From contig JACKDR010000027.1 in NCBI GenBank assembly GCA_020633495.1, positions 1 to 64,000 of the forward strand: 64,000 bases of DNA, read 5' to 3'. Positions 34,847 through 44,181 of this stretch are shown piece after piece. The position numbers were made by a program, and so were the translations under genes. Source of the stretch: Kofleriaceae bacterium (GTDB taxonomy: Bacteria; Myxococcota_A; Polyangia; Haliangiales; Haliangiaceae). The notes below the pieces were generated by a model that saw only the letters and a program-made list of their open reading frames with translations, was not told where the DNA came from and searched no databases. Each line of letters begins with the position of its first letter. The first letter of the stretch is position 1.

Positions 34847-36310
34847 CTAGCGCGTCGGCTGCAGCGGCAGCCACGAGGTGCCGGTGGTGTAGCGGTCGGG
34901 GTCGTCGGCCAGGTAGCGGCCCGGGTGATCGACGAGGACGATCGTGCCGGGCGTCGTGGTCGTGTTCTCGAACAGGTGGAACCAGTCACCCTCGTTGGTG
35001 TCGGGGTCCGGCGACGCGACCAGCACGTCGAGATCGCCGTCGCCGTCGTCGTCGCCGATCGCGACCGCGCCGAAGCTGAGGTACGTGCCCGGCGACGTCC
35101 ACGCCTCGGTGAAGACCTCCTGCGTGGTCCCGCGGCGCCAGACGCGCGTCGCGCCGGGGACGATGTCGGGGTCGTGGACGTTCTCGTCGACCGAGATCAG
35201 CTCGGGCAGGCCGTCGCCGTCGAGGTCGCCGCAGGCGACGCCGCGCGCGTTGGCGTCGACCCGCCCGACCTGCACGAATCCGCCGGTGCCCGACGGCGTG
35301 AGGATCGTGAGGAAGCCCGAGTCGACCAGCACCAGCTCGGGGGTGCCGTCGCCGTCGACGTCGCACGTCGCGTTGCGCTCGACGTAGGCGGGGCCGCGCC
35401 AGCCGTCGGGCGCCGCCGGCGGCGCGATCAGCGTGCCGTGGTCGTTGTGGTAGACGGTGGTCTCGAAGGGATCGCTGACGACGAGGTCGAGCCACTGATC
35501 GTCGTCGGTGTCGACCCATGCCACCATCAGCTCGTAGTACTCGCCGCCCAGCGGGCGCAGGTGCTCGACGGTCCAGCCGGCGTCGCCGTGGCGCAGCAGG
35601 GCGAGGCCGCGCTCGCCGGCGACCGCGAGCTCGAGCTGACCGTCGCGATCGACGTCGCCCCACGCCACGCTCTTGACGTGGAACGGCGTCGCCGGGCACG
35701 GCTCGCCGTCGTAGAGATCGACGTCGACCGGCGCGCCCATCGTGATCGTCGCCGGCGTGGTGCCGAGGTTGGGGAAGATCGTCGCCTTGCAGTAGCCGCC
35801 GAGCGCGAGGTCGGCGTCGCCGTCGTGGTCCCAGTCGGCCCACGCCACCTTGTCGTAGAACAGGCTCTCGCCCCCGGTGGCCTCGTCGATCTGCCACAGC
35901 ACCGGCCAGTCGCCGGCGCGCTCGGTGACGTACATGCGGCCCGACGCGCCGATCGCCGGGGCGTGCTCGCACCGCGCGCAGGTCGTCGACGCCAGCGTCG
36001 CGCACGCCGAGGTCCACGCGGTGTCGCAGCACGACGGCATCGCGTCGCAGACGGTGGCGGCGCAGCCGCCCGCGGCCAGGCCGATGCACGCGCCGACCAC
36101 GCACGGATCGCGATCGACGTCGGGACAGGCCTCGACCGGCGCCGCGGCGTCGGGCGGCGGGACCTCCGCCGGCGGCGGCGTGCCGAGGCAGGCGGCGACG
36201 GTCAGGCCGAGCCCGGCCAGGGCGAGGGGCGCACGACGGGACGCGGGCGGCAGGGCGGATCGACGCGCGGGCGAGGGCGGGGACGCGAGGGGGGACGGCG
36301 GACGCGGCAT
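34847..36310 (-). CDS. FG-GAP/VCBS-repeat surface lipoprotein
   Basis: A 487-residue exported protein. The N-terminus is an Arg/Pro-rich leader before a signal ending TVAACLG. A Cys-rich segment follows (CPDVDRDPCVVGACIG ... CATLASTTCARCE, 12 or more Cys). Six FG-GAP-type blades then follow, each with a calcium-binding DxDxDG loop: VAWADWDHDGDADLAL, VAWGDVDRDGQLELAV, VAWVDTDDDQWLDLVV, ATCDVDGDGTPELVLV, VACGDLDGDGLPELIS and VAIGDDDGDGDLDVLV. They should fold as a calcium-bound beta-propeller, probably an adhesin or ligand-binding protein. The ATG at 36310 has GGAG five bases upstream. It stands alone. Confidence 0.9.
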   Translation of the reverse strand: MPRPPSPLASPPSPARRSALPPASRRAPLALAGLGLTVAACLGTPPPAEVPPPDAAAPVEACPDVDRDPCVVGACIGLAAGGCAATVCDAMPSCCDTAWTSACATLASTTCARCEHAPAIGASGRMYVTERAGDWPVLWQIDEATGGESLFYDKVAWADWDHDGDADLALGGYCKATIFPNLGTTPATITMGAPVDVDLYDGEPCPATPFHVKSVAWGDVDRDGQLELAVAGERGLALLRHGDAGWTVEHLRPLGGEYYELMVAWVDTDDDQWLDLVVSDPFETTVYHNDHGTLIAPPAAPDGWRGPAYVERNATCDVDGDGTPELVLVDSGFLTILTPSGTGGFVQVGRVDANARGVACGDLDGDGLPELISVDENVHDPDIVPGATRVWRRGTTQEVFTEAWTSPGTYLSFGAVAIGDDDGDGDLDVLVASPDPDTNEGDWFHLFENTTTTPGTIVLVDHPGRYLADDPDRYTTGTSWLPLQPTR

Positions 36311-36431
36311 CGGGGCTCCACGCGGCATCGGGATCGCCACCGTAGACCAGCCGCCGCCGATCCGGGAGCGTTCGTTGCGGCCGCGGCGACGCTGACGTCG
36401 CGTCACGGCCCCGGCCGTCGCGCCGACCGCG

Positions 36432-37187
36432 TCACTCGGTGATCGCCAGGGGCAGGGAGATCGTCCACGACGAGGCCGGCGTGGCGTCGGTGGCCTCGCG
36501 CCAGGCCTGGACCACGATCGCGTAGGTCCCGGGCATCGCGACGTCGGGACGCTCGAGGAAGATGAGCGGCGCGTGGCTCAGCGCGCCGCCGACGGGCGGC
36601 ACCTCGACGCTGGCGTTGGCGACCGCGGTGGTCGTGCCGTCGTCATCGTGTCGGACGATCAACAGGTCGGCGTGCAGGCCCTGCGTGATCGCGGGCCCCG
36701 CCTCGAAGTTCTCGGTGGTCGTGATCGGCGCGCCGTCGCGCGGGATGATGTCGGCGACCACGTAGATCGCGCTGGGGGCGACGGTCTCGGCGGCGCCGAG
36801 GTGGTCGGTCGCGACGAAGCCCATCGCGGTGAGCGCGGCGCTCAGCTCGCCGGTGTACGGCGGTTCGTGGCGGACGCGCGGCACGTACAGGTGCGCGAAG
36901 TCGTCCCACGCGTGCTGCGGTAGCAGGAACGCCGCGGTGGTGGCGAGCTGATCGGCCAGCGGATCGCGGCCCGGCCCGGTGAACACCGCGGCGTCGACCA
37001 CGCAGTAGTCCGGGCTGCCCGTGACGTCGCCGGGCGGCGCCGGCACGGGACACGGCTCGTACGGCAGCGCCGCGGTGGCGTCGGGCGCGGCGTCGGGGCC
37101 GGCGCCGGGGTCCGACGCGCCACAGGCGGGCAGGGCGAGCGGGATCGCGGTCGTGGCCGCGAGGACGGGCAGCAGGCGCCGGGGCAT
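36432..37187 (-). CDS. lipoprotein of unknown function
   Basis: A 251-residue exported protein. The signal ends LALPAC, then an Asp/Ala/Pro linker. The body is beta-rich with a Gly/Asp pattern (ADQLATTAAFLLPQHAWDDF, APSAIYVVADIIPRD) and strands typical of Ig-like or fibronectin-like folds near the C-terminus (GTYAIVVQAWREATDATP, SSWTISLPLAI). It is not a family I can name. It is divergent from the alpha/beta hydrolase across 430 bp and convergent with nothing close. Confidence 0.75.
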   Translation of the reverse strand: MPRRLLPVLAATTAIPLALPACGASDPGAGPDAAPDATAALPYEPCPVPAPPGDVTGSPDYCVVDAAVFTGPGRDPLADQLATTAAFLLPQHAWDDFAHLYVPRVRHEPPYTGELSAALTAMGFVATDHLGAAETVAPSAIYVVADIIPRDGAPITTTENFEAGPAITQGLHADLLIVRHDDDGTTTAVANASVEVPPVGGALSHAPLIFLERPDVAMPGTYAIVVQAWREATDATPASSWTISLPLAITE

Positions 37188-37326
37188 CGTGCCACCGTAG
37201 CGATCGTCGCGGGCGCGCCGGCTGGCAGACATCGGAACACCGCGGCGCGACGGCGCGGGATCGTGGCGCGGGCCACGCGTGGGCGCGCCGGGGCCTCGCG
37301 TCGGCGCGCCCGCCGCGGTGTGCCGC

Positions 37327-37355
37327 TTGACCGGCCGCCGCGACCGGTGTGGAAT
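37327..37355 (+). promoter_or_regulatory. candidate promoter in the 430-bp gap before the hydrolase
   Basis: TTGACC (37327-37332) and TGGAAT (37350-37355) are 17 bp apart, four or five matches each to the consensus, and point to the hydrolase at 37618. The rest of the gap (37188-37617) is GC-rich and gene-free. One reading frame is open across it from ATG 37354 into the hydrolase but is Arg-rich and looks non-coding. A strong RBS, GAAGGAG, at 37601-37607 marks the real start. Confidence 0.4.
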
Positions 37356-37617
37356 GAGCCATCGCTCGTCGCCCTCCATCCGTGTCCCTGCGGGGACCGG
37401 CCCGCATGATGTAAGCCGACGGCCCCGACGGCCTGGCCTCGCCGCCCCGCGGCGCGGTCGCGTCCGCGCGCGCGGACGGCGCTTGCTCGCGCGGCGCGGT
37501 GGCGCGCCGGCCGGCCGCCGTCGCCGTCGCCGTCACCGCGTGCGGGGCCGCCGGGGCCCTCCGAGCCGGCCCCGACCCTCCATCGCTCTCCACGACCTCC
37601 GAAGGAGCATCGAACCC

Positions 37618-38397
37618 ATGGATCCGACCTGCATGCCCGTCGTCCACACCATCCCCGGCGCCGCCGACGTCTCGGTCGAGCGCGATCACAGCTACCCGAG
37701 CGCCCACGGCCCGCTCGCCTTCGAGCTGTACCGACCGCCTGGCGCCACGACGCCGCGGCCCGCCGTGATCTTCGTCTCCGGCTACCCCGACCCCGGCATG
37801 ACCGCGCGGCTCGGCAAGCCGATCAAGGACTGGCAGTCCTACGTCGACTGGGGCCACATGGTGGCGGCGCGCGGCGTCGTCGGCGTCACCTACGCCAACC
37901 ACGAGCCCGGCGACGTCGTCGCGCTGCTGCGCCACCTCCGGGGTGACGCCGCCGCGCTCGGCATCGATCCCGACCGCATCGGGGTCTGGGCGTGCTCGGG
38001 CAACGTCCCGACCGCGCTGGCGCTGTTCGCCCACGAGCGCCTGGCCTGCGCCGCGCTGCTCTACGGCTACCTGATCGACGTCGACGGCGCGACCGACGTC
38101 GCGCGGGCCGCGACCCAGTTCTTCTTCGCGACCCCGCCGGTGACGCTCGACGAGCTGCCCGGCGACCGCCCGGTGCTGGTGGTGCGGGCCGGCCGCGACG
38201 ACACCCCGGGCCTCGACCTCGCGCTGCAGCGCTTCGTCGCCGCGGCGCAGGCGCGCGGCCTGCCGGTCACGGTGCGCGACCACCCGACGGCGCCGCACGC
38301 CTTCGACCTGCGCGACGACAGCGCCGAGACCCACGCGGTGATCGACGACGTCCTGGCGTTCGTCGCCGACCGCCTGGGCGCGGCTCACGGCTCCTGA
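37618..38397 (+). CDS. alpha/beta hydrolase (dienelactone hydrolase-like)
   Basis: A 259-residue soluble enzyme. The nucleophile elbow is GVWACSGNVPTAL (Ser in the G-x-C-x-S-G context), with a following Asp region (VLVVRAGRDDTPG) and C-terminal His in DHPTAPHAFDLRDD, consistent with the Ser-Asp-His triad. An oxyanion-type strand (PAVIFVSGYPDPGM) is near residue 50. It hydrolyses some ester or lactone; the substrate is unknown. The ATG at 37618 follows a good Shine-Dalgarno. Its last 13 bp overlap the tail of the 5'-nucleotidase-like gene. Confidence 0.9.
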   Translation: MDPTCMPVVHTIPGAADVSVERDHSYPSAHGPLAFELYRPPGATTPRPAVIFVSGYPDPGMTARLGKPIKDWQSYVDWGHMVAARGVVGVTYANHEPGDVVALLRHLRGDAAALGIDPDRIGVWACSGNVPTALALFAHERLACAALLYGYLIDVDGATDVARAATQFFFATPPVTLDELPGDRPVLVVRAGRDDTPGLDLALQRFVAAAQARGLPVTVRDHPTAPHAFDLRDDSAETHAVIDDVLAFVADRLGAAHGS

Positions 38398-40040
38398 AAG
38401 ATCCGCGGGCCGTCGGGCAGCCCGACCGGCGAGTGGGCCGCCAGGTAGCTGACCAGCAGATCGAGGTCGATGCCGGCGCCGACGGTGTCGGTGGCGCCCG
38501 CCATGCTCGGCGTCGTCCCGGGGTCGCCGACGATCGAGTTGACGGTCACCCGGTAGCTCTGGGTCGCCTCGACCGCGGCGCCGCCGAGGACGATGTCGGC
38601 CGGCGTCACCCGCGCGCCCGGCGCGGCGCTCGCGTGCCAGGTGTAGGTCAGGCCGGCCACTTGCAGCGGCGCGGTCGCGCTCCAGTGGTCGAGGGCGAGC
38701 GCCAGGTCGGCGCCGGACAGCGTCACCGTCGACACCAGGTTCGAGAACGGCTGGACCGCGAAGGCCTCGCCGTAGGTGACCTGGCCGTCGACGGCCTCCG
38801 GCGGCGACGCCGCGTAGGTCAGCGCCGCGCGGACCCCGCCACGGTTCATCAGCGCGGCCTGGGCGCCGGTGCTGGTCGCGGTGGCCTCGAGCATGGCGTC
38901 GGCGATCACGTCGCCCATCGGCAGCTCGCCGGCCAGGGTCTGGCCGGTGCCGATCGTCGTCGTGATCGTGGCGACGACCTGATCGCGGCGGGGGGCGACC
39001 AGCGCGTCGTAGTGGTCGACCACGGCGGCGACGGCGGCGTCGGGCGCCTTGGCGGTGGTGACCGTGGCGTTGTGGAGCGAGGCGGCGAGGACGACGCCGG
39101 TGGCGCGGTCGATCGTGAGGGTCGCGTCGGTGAGCAGCTGCCCCGCCGAGCCCGCGCTGGTCACGACGACGTTGCCGAGGCGACAGGCGTAGGCGTCGTT
39201 GGTGCGGCCGCCGACGATCATCGCGACCTCGCCGTCGAGCGCGGTGGCGAGGGTGACGATCGGGCCGGCGAGGCCGTCGCAGTCGTCGGGGCCACCGGCG
39301 TGGACGCCACCGGCGTGGACCAGCACGACGATGACCTGGGCGCCGGCGTCGCGCAGCCCGGGCAGCACGGCCTGCACGGTCTCGAGCTCGTCGGCGAACG
39401 CCAGCTCCGGGATCCCCGAGGCCAGCGTCGTCGCCGGCGTGTCCTCGGACGCCAGCCCGACGAAGCCGACCACGACGCCGTCGATCGTGCGCAGCGCGGT
39501 GGCCGGGAAGATGCCCTCGCCGGTCGTGGTGTCGACCACGTTGGCGGCCAGGTACTGGAAGCTGGCGCCGTCGAAGGTCTGGCCGGGCGTGCAGCCGTCG
39601 ACCGGGTGACAGCCGCCGTGCTGCATCCGCTGCAGCTCGGCGGTGCCCTCGTCGAACTCGTGGCTGCCGACCGCGGCGAGGTCCAGGCCCATCACGTTCA
39701 TCGCCTCGATCGTCGGCTCGTCGTGGAACAGCGCGGAGATCAGCGGGCTGGCGCCGATCAGATCGCCCGCCGAGACCACGACGGTGTGGTCGGTGCGCCG
39801 CCGCGCGACCTCGCCCGCGAGGTAGGCGACGCCGCCGCGGCCGTCGGCTGACGGGGTCAGCGCGCCGCCCAGATCGTTGAACGCCAGGACGTGCACGGTC
39901 GCCGGGCCGTCGGCGGCGTCGAGCTGGGCGTCCTCGAGCTGGGCGTCCGGTGAACCGGACGAGCCGCCGCAGGCGACGGGCCCGAGCAACGCGACGACGC
40001 CGGCGACCCTCGACCACGCACCGGTGAGCTTCATGGCCAT
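38385..40040 (-). CDS. 5'-nucleotidase/UshA-type metallophosphatase lipoprotein with altered metal site
   Basis: A 551-residue exported protein. The lipobox is LGPVAC (Cys24) and an Asp-rich linker follows. The N-terminal metallophosphatase and C-terminal nucleotidase domains of the UshA family are both full length (MGDVIADAMLEATATS, MNRGGVRAAL, TYGEAFAVQPFSN). Several metal ligands differ from the norm: NDxHG is NDLGG (Gly58 for His), GNHEFD is GSHEFD (Ser126 for Asn), GHTH is GRTN (Arg279 and Asn281 for His). HAGG (His242) is kept. The substrate-binding C-terminal domain appears intact, so it may bind nucleotides without hydrolysing them. RBS GGAGG is 6 nt before ATG 40040. Confidence 0.9.
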   Translation of the reverse strand: MAMKLTGAWSRVAGVVALLGPVACGGSSGSPDAQLEDAQLDAADGPATVHVLAFNDLGGALTPSADGRGGVAYLAGEVARRRTDHTVVVSAGDLIGASPLISALFHDEPTIEAMNVMGLDLAAVGSHEFDEGTAELQRMQHGGCHPVDGCTPGQTFDGASFQYLAANVVDTTTGEGIFPATALRTIDGVVVGFVGLASEDTPATTLASGIPELAFADELETVQAVLPGLRDAGAQVIVVLVHAGGVHAGGPDDCDGLAGPIVTLATALDGEVAMIVGGRTNDAYACRLGNVVVTSAGSAGQLLTDATLTIDRATGVVLAASLHNATVTTAKAPDAAVAAVVDHYDALVAPRRDQVVATITTTIGTGQTLAGELPMGDVIADAMLEATATSTGAQAALMNRGGVRAALTYAASPPEAVDGQVTYGEAFAVQPFSNLVSTVTLSGADLALALDHWSATAPLQVAGLTYTWHASAAPGARVTPADIVLGGAAVEATQSYRVTVNSIVGDPGTTPSMAGATDTVGAGIDLDLLVSYLAAHSPVGLPDGPRIFQEP

Positions 40041-40228
40041 AGTGGACCTCCGCCGGTCGTCGCCGTGGTCGCGACATGCTGTCGCAGCGACGGCGCCGCG
40101 GCGCCGGACCGGACGCGCAAACCGCGGCGCGGGCCGGGGCCCCGGCGAAGTTCCTCCGCGGCGCGATCGTCGAGGCCCCCGGACTTCGTCGGGCGCGCGC
40201 GCGCACGGCCGTTGCATCCGTCGGATCC

Positions 40229-41704
40229 ATGGACCCTCGACACCTGGTCATCGTCGGCGGTGGTCTGGCCGGCATGTCGGCGGGCTGCTACGCGCTGCGC
40301 AGCGGCTTCCGCGTCACGATCGTCGAGCACAACCTCGCGCTCGGCGGGGTCTGCACCGCGTGGCAGCGCGGGCCCTACACCGTCGACGGCTGCATCCACT
40401 GGCTGACCGGCGGCCCGTTCCAGCGCGTCTACGAGGAGCTCGAGATCCTGCCCGCGGTGCCGCTGCGGACGCTGACCTCGTGGATGACGTATCGCGACGC
40501 GCGCGACGGGCTCGAGGTGTCGATCGACGCCGACCTCGACGCCACGTTCGCGCGGCTGCGCGCGCTCGCGCCCGAGGACGCCGACGAGCTGGCGCGCATG
40601 CGCGACGCCGTCGCCGAGGTCGCCGCGATGGAGCTTCCGATCGCGGCGCCGGAGCTGACCGGGCTGCGCGAGGGGCTGCGGCGCCTGTGGCACCTGCGCG
40701 ACGCGGCGGGCGCGGTCGTCCACTTCCGCAAGTCGACCGGCCAGTGGGCGCGCGAGCGCCTGCGCAGCCCGCGGCTGCGACAGCTGTTGGTCCGGCTGGT
40801 GCCCGAGACCGCGCCGGCGCTGTTCCTGCTGATGGTGCTGGGCTACCTGGAGCGCGGCTGGCTGTCCCGCCCGGTCGGCGGCACCGCGGTGTTCCGCGAC
40901 GCGCTCGAGCGCACCTACCGCGGGCTCGGCGGCCAGGTCGTCCTGCACGGCACCGTCGACGAGATCCTGGTCGCCGGTGATCGGGTCCGCGGCGTGCGCC
41001 TCGCCGACGGCGAGCTGATCGACGCCGACGTCGTGGTCTCGACCTCGAGCGCGCCGGAGACCGTGCTGCGCCTGCTCGGCGGCCGCTACGAGGCGGACGC
41101 GGTCCGCGACCGCATGGCGACGTGGAAGATGTTCGACCCGATCGTGCTGGCCAGCTTCGGCGTCGAGGGCCGGTTCGCCGACCAGCCGCCGCTGATGGTG
41201 ATCGACGGCGTACCGCCGTTCGACGCCGGCGGGCGGACGGTCGACACGCTGTACCTGCGGATCGGCAACGACGAGCCGGCGTTCGCGCCGCCGGGCCACA
41301 CCGTGGTGCAGGCGATGCTGACCACCGACTACGCGTGGTGGGCGACCCGTGGGACCGGCTACGGCGCGGCCAAGGACGCGATGGGCGCGGCCGTCCTCGA
41401 CCACCTGGAGCCGCACCTGCCCGGCCTCCGCGCGGCGGTCCGGATGACCGATCTGGCGACGCCGCTGACCTACTGGAACATGGCGCGATCGTGGCGCGGC
41501 GCGTTCGAGGGCTGGATGCCGACCGGCGACTCGATGTTCGGCCACATCGACAAGCGGCTGCACGGCCTGGCGGGGTTCTACCAGTGCGGGCAGTGGGTCG
41601 AGCCCGGCGGTGGGGTCCCGACCGCGGTGCTCAGCGGGCGCCAGGCCATCGAGCTGGCCTGCGCCGACGACGGCCGGACGTTCGTGCCGACGCGCCCGAT
41701 GTGA
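40229..41704 (+). CDS. FAD-dependent desaturase/isomerase-like oxidoreductase (CrtI/CrtISO family)
   Basis: A 491-residue flavoprotein. The dinucleotide-binding motif is VIVGGGLAGMSAGCYALRSG with VTIVEHNLALGGVC. The family context is VDGCIHWLTGG, WLSRPVGGTAVF, YRGLGGQVVLHGTVDEIL and the C-terminal GFYQCGQWVEPGGGVPTAVLSG. These are typical of phytoene desaturase, carotenoid isomerase and retinol-saturase-like proteins. No carotenoid genes are adjacent, so the substrate (polyene, carotenoid or quinone-like) is unknown. The ATG at 40229 precedes the FAD motif by six residues. Confidence 0.92.
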   Translation: MDPRHLVIVGGGLAGMSAGCYALRSGFRVTIVEHNLALGGVCTAWQRGPYTVDGCIHWLTGGPFQRVYEELEILPAVPLRTLTSWMTYRDARDGLEVSIDADLDATFARLRALAPEDADELARMRDAVAEVAAMELPIAAPELTGLREGLRRLWHLRDAAGAVVHFRKSTGQWARERLRSPRLRQLLVRLVPETAPALFLLMVLGYLERGWLSRPVGGTAVFRDALERTYRGLGGQVVLHGTVDEILVAGDRVRGVRLADGELIDADVVVSTSSAPETVLRLLGGRYEADAVRDRMATWKMFDPIVLASFGVEGRFADQPPLMVIDGVPPFDAGGRTVDTLYLRIGNDEPAFAPPGHTVVQAMLTTDYAWWATRGTGYGAAKDAMGAAVLDHLEPHLPGLRAAVRMTDLATPLTYWNMARSWRGAFEGWMPTGDSMFGHIDKRLHGLAGFYQCGQWVEPGGGVPTAVLSGRQAIELACADDGRTFVPTRPM

Positions 41705-41814
41705 CCGCGACGCGGCGTCGGACCCGGCCGCGAACCTCGCGTGGCCTCGCCTGCCCGTGACCGCGCCGCGCCGCCCACGCGCGTCACAACGTCTGGCAGG
41801 ATGCTCCAACTGCC

Positions 41815-43044
41815 ATGGCCGCGACATCCCAGGGTTCCGTCACCTACGCCCCGCCGATCCGGCGGCTACCACCGCCCACCCAGCTCGACTACGACCTGCT
41901 CGAGGCCGCCGACGACCTCGCCGGTGACGGTCGCGCCGTCGAGGCGATCGGCCAGGTGCTCGCGCACCTGTTCCCGAGCGCCGAGATCGGCGACCTGACC
42001 ACGACCCCGTTCACGTTCGTCCAGGGCTCGTCCCTGGTCACGGTGCGGATCGAGGACGGCGAGCTCGCGATCGCGGTGCCGCTGGCGACGCTGTCGGCGG
42101 ACGGCAACCCGGTGGCCGCGCTGCGCTACGTGCTGACCCGGGTCAGCGCGCCGGGCCAGATCTACCAGCCCCGGCTGCGCGGCGACGCGCTGTCGCTGGA
42201 GTTCCGCGACAAGCTCACCCGCATGCACCCGGCCAAGGTGCTCGACGTCCTGCGCCGGATGCCGCCCGAGGCCGACCGCGTCGACGACTGGCTGGTCGGC
42301 GAGTTCGGCGCGGTGCCGCTGGGCCACGCCGAGATCGAGCGGCTCACCGACGACGAGGCCGCCCGGGCCTACGAGCTGTGGACCCGGCACTGGGGCGAGG
42401 TCGAGGGCCTGCTCGCGGAGGCGCAGCGCAAGCGCTCGGTGTGGTTCCTCAACGAGGTGACCGCGTTCGCGAACTTCCGGATCCGCTTCGCGCTGCCGCT
42501 GTGCGGCCACCTGGGGTCGCGCCTGGCCGAGAGCTCCGCGGTGTGGAACGACGGCCAGGTCGACTCGAGCAAGCGCGAGGCCGCGCTGGCGCGGTGCCTC
42601 CGCGACATGAAGGCGGTGACCGCCGACGAGCTCCGCGCCAACCTCGGCCACGCCAGCTACGCGCTGTCGCCGCTGAGCGAGGGCCGGGCGGCGATCATCT
42701 CCGACTACTTCGCGCAGGGTGGCTACATCGAGCAGATCGATCGCTTCCGCAAGTCGGGCCACTCGTTCGAGGCCGGGCTCGCGCTGGTGTCGACGTACAC
42801 CTACCTGCTGGCCCGCTTCGCGTGGCCTCCGGTGGTCGCGACCGCCTTCATGGAGGGCCTCGCCGAGGCCAGCGGCAAGCCGTGGCGCGAGGCCGCGACG
42901 CTCTTGTGGAACCACTGCAAGGGCCTGGTCGCGCGCTTCTGCGGCGACGACGCCGAGGGCGGCGACGACGCCGAAGAAGAAGAACCCGAGGGCGGGGACG
43001 AGGGCGAGGACGGCGACGCCGCGACCGACGGGGAGGACAACTAG
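41815..43044 (+). CDS. hypothetical protein, possible YbjN/T3SS-chaperone-like N-terminus, acidic tail
   Basis: A 409-residue cytosolic protein of unknown function. Residues about 20-140 resemble small YbjN/CesT-type chaperone-like domains (FVQGSSLVTVRIEDGELAIA, ADGNPVAALRYVLTRVS). The rest is helical (RAYELWTRHWGEVEGLLAEA, YTYLLARFAWPPVVATAF). It ends in a 35-residue Glu/Asp/Gly tail. It lies directly upstream of the trypsin-like protease (stop codon immediately adjacent to its ATG), so the two are probably co-translated and may act together. The domain call is low confidence. Confidence 0.75.
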   Translation: MAATSQGSVTYAPPIRRLPPPTQLDYDLLEAADDLAGDGRAVEAIGQVLAHLFPSAEIGDLTTTPFTFVQGSSLVTVRIEDGELAIAVPLATLSADGNPVAALRYVLTRVSAPGQIYQPRLRGDALSLEFRDKLTRMHPAKVLDVLRRMPPEADRVDDWLVGEFGAVPLGHAEIERLTDDEAARAYELWTRHWGEVEGLLAEAQRKRSVWFLNEVTAFANFRIRFALPLCGHLGSRLAESSAVWNDGQVDSSKREAALARCLRDMKAVTADELRANLGHASYALSPLSEGRAAIISDYFAQGGYIEQIDRFRKSGHSFEAGLALVSTYTYLLARFAWPPVVATAFMEGLAEASGKPWREAATLLWNHCKGLVARFCGDDAEGGDDAEEEEPEGGDEGEDGDAATDGEDN

Positions 43045-44154
43045 ATGACCGTCACCGACATCAGCCAGCTCGGCGTCTTCCAGGTCTACACCGGCGGCGG
43101 CACCGGCACCGGCTTCCTGATCGAGCCCACGCTCCTGGTCACCAACTGCCACGTCGTCGCGCCGTACCGCCAGGTCGCGATCGAGCTGCGCGACCGGCGC
43201 CGCGTCCTCGGCACGGTCCGGCGCATCCACCCGCAGCGCGATCTGGCGATCGTCGAGGTCGCGGCGCCGCTCGAGGGCGAGATCCTGTCGATCGGCGCGG
43301 ACGCGCTGCTGCCCAACCAGCCGGTCAGCATCGTCGGCTTCCCGATCGGCCTGCCGCTGTCGATCACCGACGGCGTGGTGTCGAACCCGCACCAGCTGCT
43401 CGATGGCCAGAACTTCGTGCAGACCGACGCCGCGATCAACCCGGGCAACTCCGGCGGTCCGATGCTCGACGAGGATCGCCACGTCGTCGCGGTGACGACG
43501 TGCAAGCTGCGCGCGGCCGACAACGTCGGCTTCGGCATCCCCGGCGCCGACGCCCAGGCCTTCGTCGACGGGTTCCGCACCCAGACCGCGGCGTTCGGCG
43601 TCATGTGCCCGGCGTGCGACGCGCTGCTCGAGTCGGCCAAGCGCTACTGCGACTCGTGCGGCTCCGACCTCGAGTACCTCGACCTGTCGACCTACTTCGA
43701 GCCGCCGGCGCCCCACCCGCTGGTCGCGTTCGTCGAGCGGGCGCTGACCCTGGCCCAGGTCGACCCGGTGCTGGCGCGCCACGGCACCCAGAACTGGTCG
43801 TTCTACAACGGCAGCGCGCCGATCGAGATCTGGAGCTGCTGCGCGGATCACCTGTGTTTCGGCTCGCCGCTGGCCCGCCCCGGCAAGCAGCGGCTCGGCG
43901 AGCTGTTCCGCTACCTGCTGTCGGCCGAGCACGCGCCGATGGCGTTCGATCTCGACGGCAACGACATCCGCCTGCACCTCACCCTGCACATCACCGACGT
44001 CTTCGCCCACGCCGATCACGACGAGCTGTCGGCGTGGATCGCGCGGTTCCTGTCCGAAGCCGACCGGTTCGACAACGAGCTGGCCACGCGCTTCGGCTGC
44101 GAGCCGGCGCCGCGCACCCAGCTGACGTTCTGGAAGGAGCAGGCCAAGGGCTGA
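43045..44154 (+). CDS. HtrA/S1C trypsin-like protease with zinc ribbon and chaperone-like C-terminus
   Basis: A 369-residue protein. The S1C catalytic triad is visible: LVTNCHVVAPYRQ (His), QRDLAIVEVAAP (Asp), INPGNSGGPMLDE (Ser). No signal peptide and no PDZ domain. Two CxxC pairs (CPACDALLESAKRYCDSCGS, residues about 190-209) form a zinc ribbon. The last 150 residues (TQNWSFYNGSAPIEIW ... AMPMAFDLDGN-like ... LTLHITDVFAH) resemble YbjN or type III chaperone-like folds, matching the N-terminus of its neighbour. It probably acts as a cytosolic regulatory protease. Start is at the ATG adjacent to the previous stop. Confidence 0.9.
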   Translation: MTVTDISQLGVFQVYTGGGTGTGFLIEPTLLVTNCHVVAPYRQVAIELRDRRRVLGTVRRIHPQRDLAIVEVAAPLEGEILSIGADALLPNQPVSIVGFPIGLPLSITDGVVSNPHQLLDGQNFVQTDAAINPGNSGGPMLDEDRHVVAVTTCKLRAADNVGFGIPGADAQAFVDGFRTQTAAFGVMCPACDALLESAKRYCDSCGSDLEYLDLSTYFEPPAPHPLVAFVERALTLAQVDPVLARHGTQNWSFYNGSAPIEIWSCCADHLCFGSPLARPGKQRLGELFRYLLSAEHAPMAFDLDGNDIRLHLTLHITDVFAHADHDELSAWIARFLSEADRFDNELATRFGCEPAPRTQLTFWKEQAKG

Positions 44155-44181
44155 GGCGCGCGTCCATGCCATGATGACGCC

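Noticed and set aside
37279..37617. N-terminal extension of the alpha/beta hydrolase back to 37279 or 37354
   Set aside because: Arg-rich with no fold; strong RBS and ATG at 37618 give a normal-length enzyme.
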